This document shows, in pieces, positions 61,234 through 64,000 of a stretch of DNA of 64,000 nucleotides; the stretch's first letter is position 1; every line of letters begins with the position of its first letter. Location: the NCBI RefSeq assembly GCF_003054555.1, contig NZ_CP026304.1, positions 2,604,001-2,668,000 of the forward strand, given 5' to 3'. Below the pieces are notes generated by a model. It saw only the letters and a list, made by a program, of their open reading frames with translations. It had not been told where the DNA came from and made no database searches. A program made the position numbers and the translations under genes. The DNA comes from Streptomyces lunaelactis (GTDB lineage Bacteria > Actinomycetota > Actinomycetes > Streptomycetales > Streptomycetaceae).

Positions 61234-61482
61234 ATGGCCGCCACTCAGGAAGAGATCGTTACCGGTCTCGCGGAGATCGTCAACGAGATCGCCGGTATCC
61301 CGGTCGAGGACGTCCAGCTGGACAAGTCCTTCACCGACGACCTGGACGTCGACTCGCTGTCCATGGTCGAGGTCGTCGTCGCCGCCGAAGAGCGCTTCGA
61401 CGTCAAGATCCCGGACGACGACGTCAAGAACCTGAAGACCGTCGGCGACGCCGCGGACTACATCGCCAAGCACCAGGCCTGA
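61234..61482 (+). CDS. acpP: Acyl carrier protein
   Basis: 82 residues, acidic, four-helix. The phosphopantetheine site is Ser41 in DLDVDSLSMVEV. ATG behind gaaggag. It carries the growing fatty-acyl chain between the enzymes of this operon. Confidence 0.97.
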   Translation: MAATQEEIVTGLAEIVNEIAGIPVEDVQLDKSFTDDLDVDSLSMVEVVVAAEERFDVKIPDDDVKNLKTVGDAADYIAKHQA

Positions 61483-61560
61483 GCCTGAATCGCGTTTGTC
61501 GCCACCTGGCGGTGGCGCCGTGAAAATTCAGCACCCTCTACACGTGGAGAAAGAATTCCT

Positions 61561-62823
61561 GTGAGCTCGACCAATCGCACCGTGGTCGTCACCGGTATCG
61601 GCGCAACCACACCGCTGGGTGGCGACAGCGCATCGACCTGGGAAGGTCTGCTTGCCGGCCGTTCGGGAGTGAAAGCCCTCGAGGGCGAACGTTTCGCCGA
61701 CCTTCCGGTCCGTATCGCCGCGCTCGCCGCGGTCGACCCGGGCGAGGTACTGCCCCGCCCGCTGGCCCGCAAGCTGGACCGCTCGGCGCAGTTCGCGCTG
61801 ATCGCGGCCCGCGAGGCATGGGCCGACGCCGGCTACACCGCTCCGGCGGGCGAGGACGAGAAGGTCCGGCCCGAGCGGCTGGGCACGGTCATCGCCTCCG
61901 GCATCGGCGGCGTGACGACTCTGCTCGACCAGTACGACGTGCTCAAGGAGAAGGGCGTACGCCGCGTCTCCCCGCACACCGTTCCCATGCTCATGCCGAA
62001 CGGCCCCTCCGCCAACGTCGGCCTGGAGGTGAACGCCCAGGCGGGCGTGCACACTCCGGTCTCCGCGTGTGCGTCGGGCGCCGAAGCCATCGGCTACGCC
62101 GTCGAGATGATCCGCACCGGCCGTGCCGACGTGGTCGTCGCGGGCGGCACCGAGGCGGCGATCCACCCGCTGCCGATCGCGGCGTTCGCCAACATGATGG
62201 CGATGTCCAAGCACAACGACGAGCCCGAGAAGGCCTCCCGCCCGTACGACAAGGCGCGTGACGGCTTTGTCCTCGGCGAGGGCGCGGGCGTCGTCATCCT
62301 CGAGTCCGCGGAGCACGCGGCCGAGCGTGGCGCGAAGGTCTACTGCGAGGTGCTGGGCCAGGGTCTGTCCGCGGACAGCCACCACATCGCGCAGCCGGAG
62401 CCGACGGGCCGCGGCATCGCGACCGCCCTGCAGAACCTGCTGGACGCGACGGACCTCAAGCCGTCGGAGGTCGTCCACCTCAACGCGCACGCGACGTCGA
62501 CCCCGCAGGGCGACATCGCCGAGATCAAGGCGCTGCGCAAGGTCCTGGGCGACGAGCTGGACCATGTCGCGGTCTCCGGTACGAAGTCGATGACGGGTCA
62601 CCTGCTGGGTGGCGCGGGCGGCATCGAGACGGTGGCGACGGTGCTCGCGCTGTACCACCGCACGGCTCCGCCGACGATCAATGTCGAGAACCTGGACGAG
62701 TCGGTGGACGCGGACATCGTCCGCGGCGAGCCGCGCGAGCTCCCGCAGGGGACGATCGCGGCGATCAACAACTCGTTCGGCTTCGGCGGCCACAACGTGG
62801 TTCTGGCGTTCCGCACGGTCTGA
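61561..62823 (+). CDS. fabF: 3-oxoacyl-ACP synthase II (KAS II)
   Basis: 420 residues from GTG with ggagaaag upstream. The thiolase-fold triad is Cys170 in TPVSACASGAEA, His in HLNAHATSTPQGD and His in KSMTGHLLGGAGG. It elongates acyl-ACP with malonyl-ACP and controls chain length. Last gene of the fasR-fabDH-acpP-fabF block; a strong terminator follows. Confidence 0.97.
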   Translation: MSSTNRTVVVTGIGATTPLGGDSASTWEGLLAGRSGVKALEGERFADLPVRIAALAAVDPGEVLPRPLARKLDRSAQFALIAAREAWADAGYTAPAGEDEKVRPERLGTVIASGIGGVTTLLDQYDVLKEKGVRRVSPHTVPMLMPNGPSANVGLEVNAQAGVHTPVSACASGAEAIGYAVEMIRTGRADVVVAGGTEAAIHPLPIAAFANMMAMSKHNDEPEKASRPYDKARDGFVLGEGAGVVILESAEHAAERGAKVYCEVLGQGLSADSHHIAQPEPTGRGIATALQNLLDATDLKPSEVVHLNAHATSTPQGDIAEIKALRKVLGDELDHVAVSGTKSMTGHLLGGAGGIETVATVLALYHRTAPPTINVENLDESVDADIVRGEPRELPQGTIAAINNSFGFGGHNVVLAFRTV

Positions 62824-62850
62824 CCCGGCGGCCGGCGCGCGCCGACGTAC

Positions 62851-62888
62851 CTGAGGCCCGTTCCCCCTGGTGGGAGAACGGGCCTCAG
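62851..62888. terminator. Terminator after fabF
   Basis: A 13-bp perfect stem, ctgaggcccgttc / gaacgggcctcag, with a 12-nt loop, 28 bp past the fabF stop and 36 bp before the convergent DUF3145 stop. Can serve both strands. Confidence 0.85.
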
Positions 62889-62924
62889 TCGCGTCCGGGC
62901 GGGGTCGGACGACCTGACGGCGGG

Positions 62925-63419
62925 TCAGACGACTTGGTGGAGCCAGCGGACCGGGGCGCCCTCGCCCGCGTAGCGGAAGGGCTCCAACTCGTCGTCCCAC
63001 GGCTTGCCCAGCAGCTTCGCGATCTCCGCCTCGAGGTCCGTCTCGCCCTGGGCCGAGCGCGCCAGCGCGGCGCGCAGCCGGTCCTCCGGGATGAGGATGT
63101 CGCCGTGCATTCCGGTGACCGCGTGGAAGATGCCCAGCTCGGGCGTGGCGCTGTAGCGCTCGCCCTCCGCCGTGGGGCAGGGCTCCGCGGTCACATCGAA
63201 GCGCAGCATCTGCCAGCCGCGCAGCGCGGAGGCGAGCTTGGAGGCCGTTCCTACCTCGCCCTTCCAGGAGAACTCGGCTCTCCAGGTGCCGGGCGATGCG
63301 GGCTGCCGGATCCAGTCGAGCTGGACCCGCACACCAAGAACAGCCGCGACCGCCCATTCGACGTGCGGGCACATCGCGCGCGGTGCGGAGTGAACGTACA
63401 GAACGCCACGTGTCGTCAC
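62925..63419 (-). CDS. DUF3145 family protein
   Basis: 164 residues from a GTG behind ggaggt. Conserved features: TTRGVLYVHSAPRAMCPHVE, GTWRAEFSWKGEVGTASKLA, then GERYSATPELGIFHAVTGMH and WDDELEPFRYAGEGAPVRWL. Soluble. Conserved in actinobacteria beside the fab operon; function unknown. Confidence 0.93.
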   Translation of the reverse strand: MTTRGVLYVHSAPRAMCPHVEWAVAAVLGVRVQLDWIRQPASPGTWRAEFSWKGEVGTASKLASALRGWQMLRFDVTAEPCPTAEGERYSATPELGIFHAVTGMHGDILIPEDRLRAALARSAQGETDLEAEIAKLLGKPWDDELEPFRYAGEGAPVRWLHQVV

Positions 63420-63678
63420 CGGGACCTCCAGTGTGGGACGAGGATTCGCCTTCCCAGCGGCCTCAGTAAACAGCATCGGGAGCCGAACTCCACAAAAGGG
63501 ACAGCATGTGACGTGATGTAATTTACCGGAGCCGATGGGCACGCTGCCTCTGGGTCGACGGGGAAAAGCTACCGTGAGTAGGTGGCCGAGGGGTGACGTA
63601 ATGTCGGTCCAGGGCCCGTACGCACCAAGCTTTCACTCGGCAGGCCCCAAGGGCGGGTGATACTGAGGGGAACCGGGC

Positions 63679-64000
63679 ATGCGGAAGACCAGTCGGACGC
63701 GCCGCTCGCGCAGCGTCGCGGGAGCCCTGATGGCAGCGTTACTCCTCGCGACCGGCGCACTGGCCGGATGTGACTCCTCGTCGGACTCCAGAGGCAACGG
63801 CGCGCCCGCCAAACGGCGCCCCGCCCCCGCTCCCGTCTGGGACCGCAGCCCCGATTCGATCGCCGCCGTCGGCGACTCCATCACCCGTGGCTTCGACGCC
63901 TGCGTGGTGCTTTCGGACTGCCCGGAGGTGTCCTGGGCGACCGGCACGGATGCCGGCGTACGCAGTCTCGCGCTGCGCCTGATCGGCGCGCCGGCGGTGG
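63679..64000 (+). CDS. SGNH/GDSL-family hydrolase lipoprotein (5' part)
   Basis: ATG at 63679 with gagggg upstream; 107 codons remain open to the window edge. A twin-basic signal region (MRKTSRTRRSRSVAG) and hydrophobic core end in a lipobox (ALAGC). After a Ser/Pro-rich linker, SIAAVGDSITRGFDAC is block I of the GDSL/SGNH esterase fold, with the nucleophile Ser in GDS. Probably an extracellular, lipid-anchored esterase or lipase. The C-terminal Asp-His are outside the window. Confidence 0.9.
   Translation, partial: MRKTSRTRRSRSVAGALMAALLLATGALAGCDSSSDSRGNGAPAKRRPAPAPVWDRSPDSIAAVGDSITRGFDACVVLSDCPEVSWATGTDAGVRSLALRLIGAPAV

Noticed and set aside
61528..63372. Long leftward frame opposite fabF extending into DUF3145
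   Set aside because: Arg/Gly/Ala-rich antisense frame; fabF and DUF3145 are both certain in other frames.

Overview
The window is high-GC DNA from a filamentous actinomycete, almost certainly Streptomyces. Support comes from codon use, frequent GTG starts, translationally coupled 'GTGA/ATGA' gene junctions, and the core block aceE ... fasR-fabD-fabH-acpP-fabF-DUF3145. No species can be named from sequence alone.

Layout. (1) 1-8.5 kb is a worn accessory zone. It holds the 5' end of recD2, a frameshifted TPR-type relic, a SpoIIE-type phosphatase between two related inverted sequences, a transposase tail, a PucR-type HTH fragment, a lectin-like beta-propeller protein, an SCP2-fold protein, and abutting serine- and tyrosine-recombinase remnants. 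(2) 8503-23506 is an integrated pSAM2-like actinomycete integrative and conjugative element (AICE). It is bounded by a perfect 45-bp direct repeat formed from the 3' half of tRNA-Val(UAC), which is intact at 23462-23536. Its right half is a complete backbone: Nudix/immunity-like pair, GntR regulator with three operator-like sites, SCO3933-type protein, FtsK/TraB translocase, spread proteins, Rep, Xis and Int. Its left half holds regulators, small genes (two apparently frameshifted), and a lower-GC cassette (about 12.1-14.5 kb) with a two-TM protein, a subtilisin-fold protease and a small protein. The cassette ends at a 3' fragment of tRNA-Ser(UGA), a second attachment-site scar inside the element.

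(3) 23.7-36.5 kb is chromosomal: lipoprotein, membrane and zinc-ribbon genes, then a ter stress cluster (HAD hydrolase, PRTase/TRSP/StiP-like fusion, HpcH/HpaI-like enzyme, four TerD-family proteins, DUF475 membrane protein) and a peroxiredoxin. (4) 36.5-46.5 kb holds DUF3052, aceE, a K+ channel, secreted and hydrolase genes, and a MerR/aldo-keto reductase pair. (5) 46.5-57.1 kb is a defence island: a broken ATPase/Scr1-type regulator/DUF397 trio, a DUF262 (GmrSD-like) protein, RadC, and a type I restriction-modification locus (hsdR, hsdM, hsdS) with an AbiEi/AbiEii toxin-antitoxin pair inside it. (6) 57.2-64 kb returns to core: pirin, FasR, the type II fatty-acid synthase initiation/elongation operon, DUF3145, and the start of an SGNH-hydrolase lipoprotein.

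The best candidate for something poorly described is the AICE cargo at 12.2-14.4 kb: a two-TM protein, a cytosolic-looking S8 protease and a propeptide-like small protein, beside an unexplained tRNA-Ser scar.
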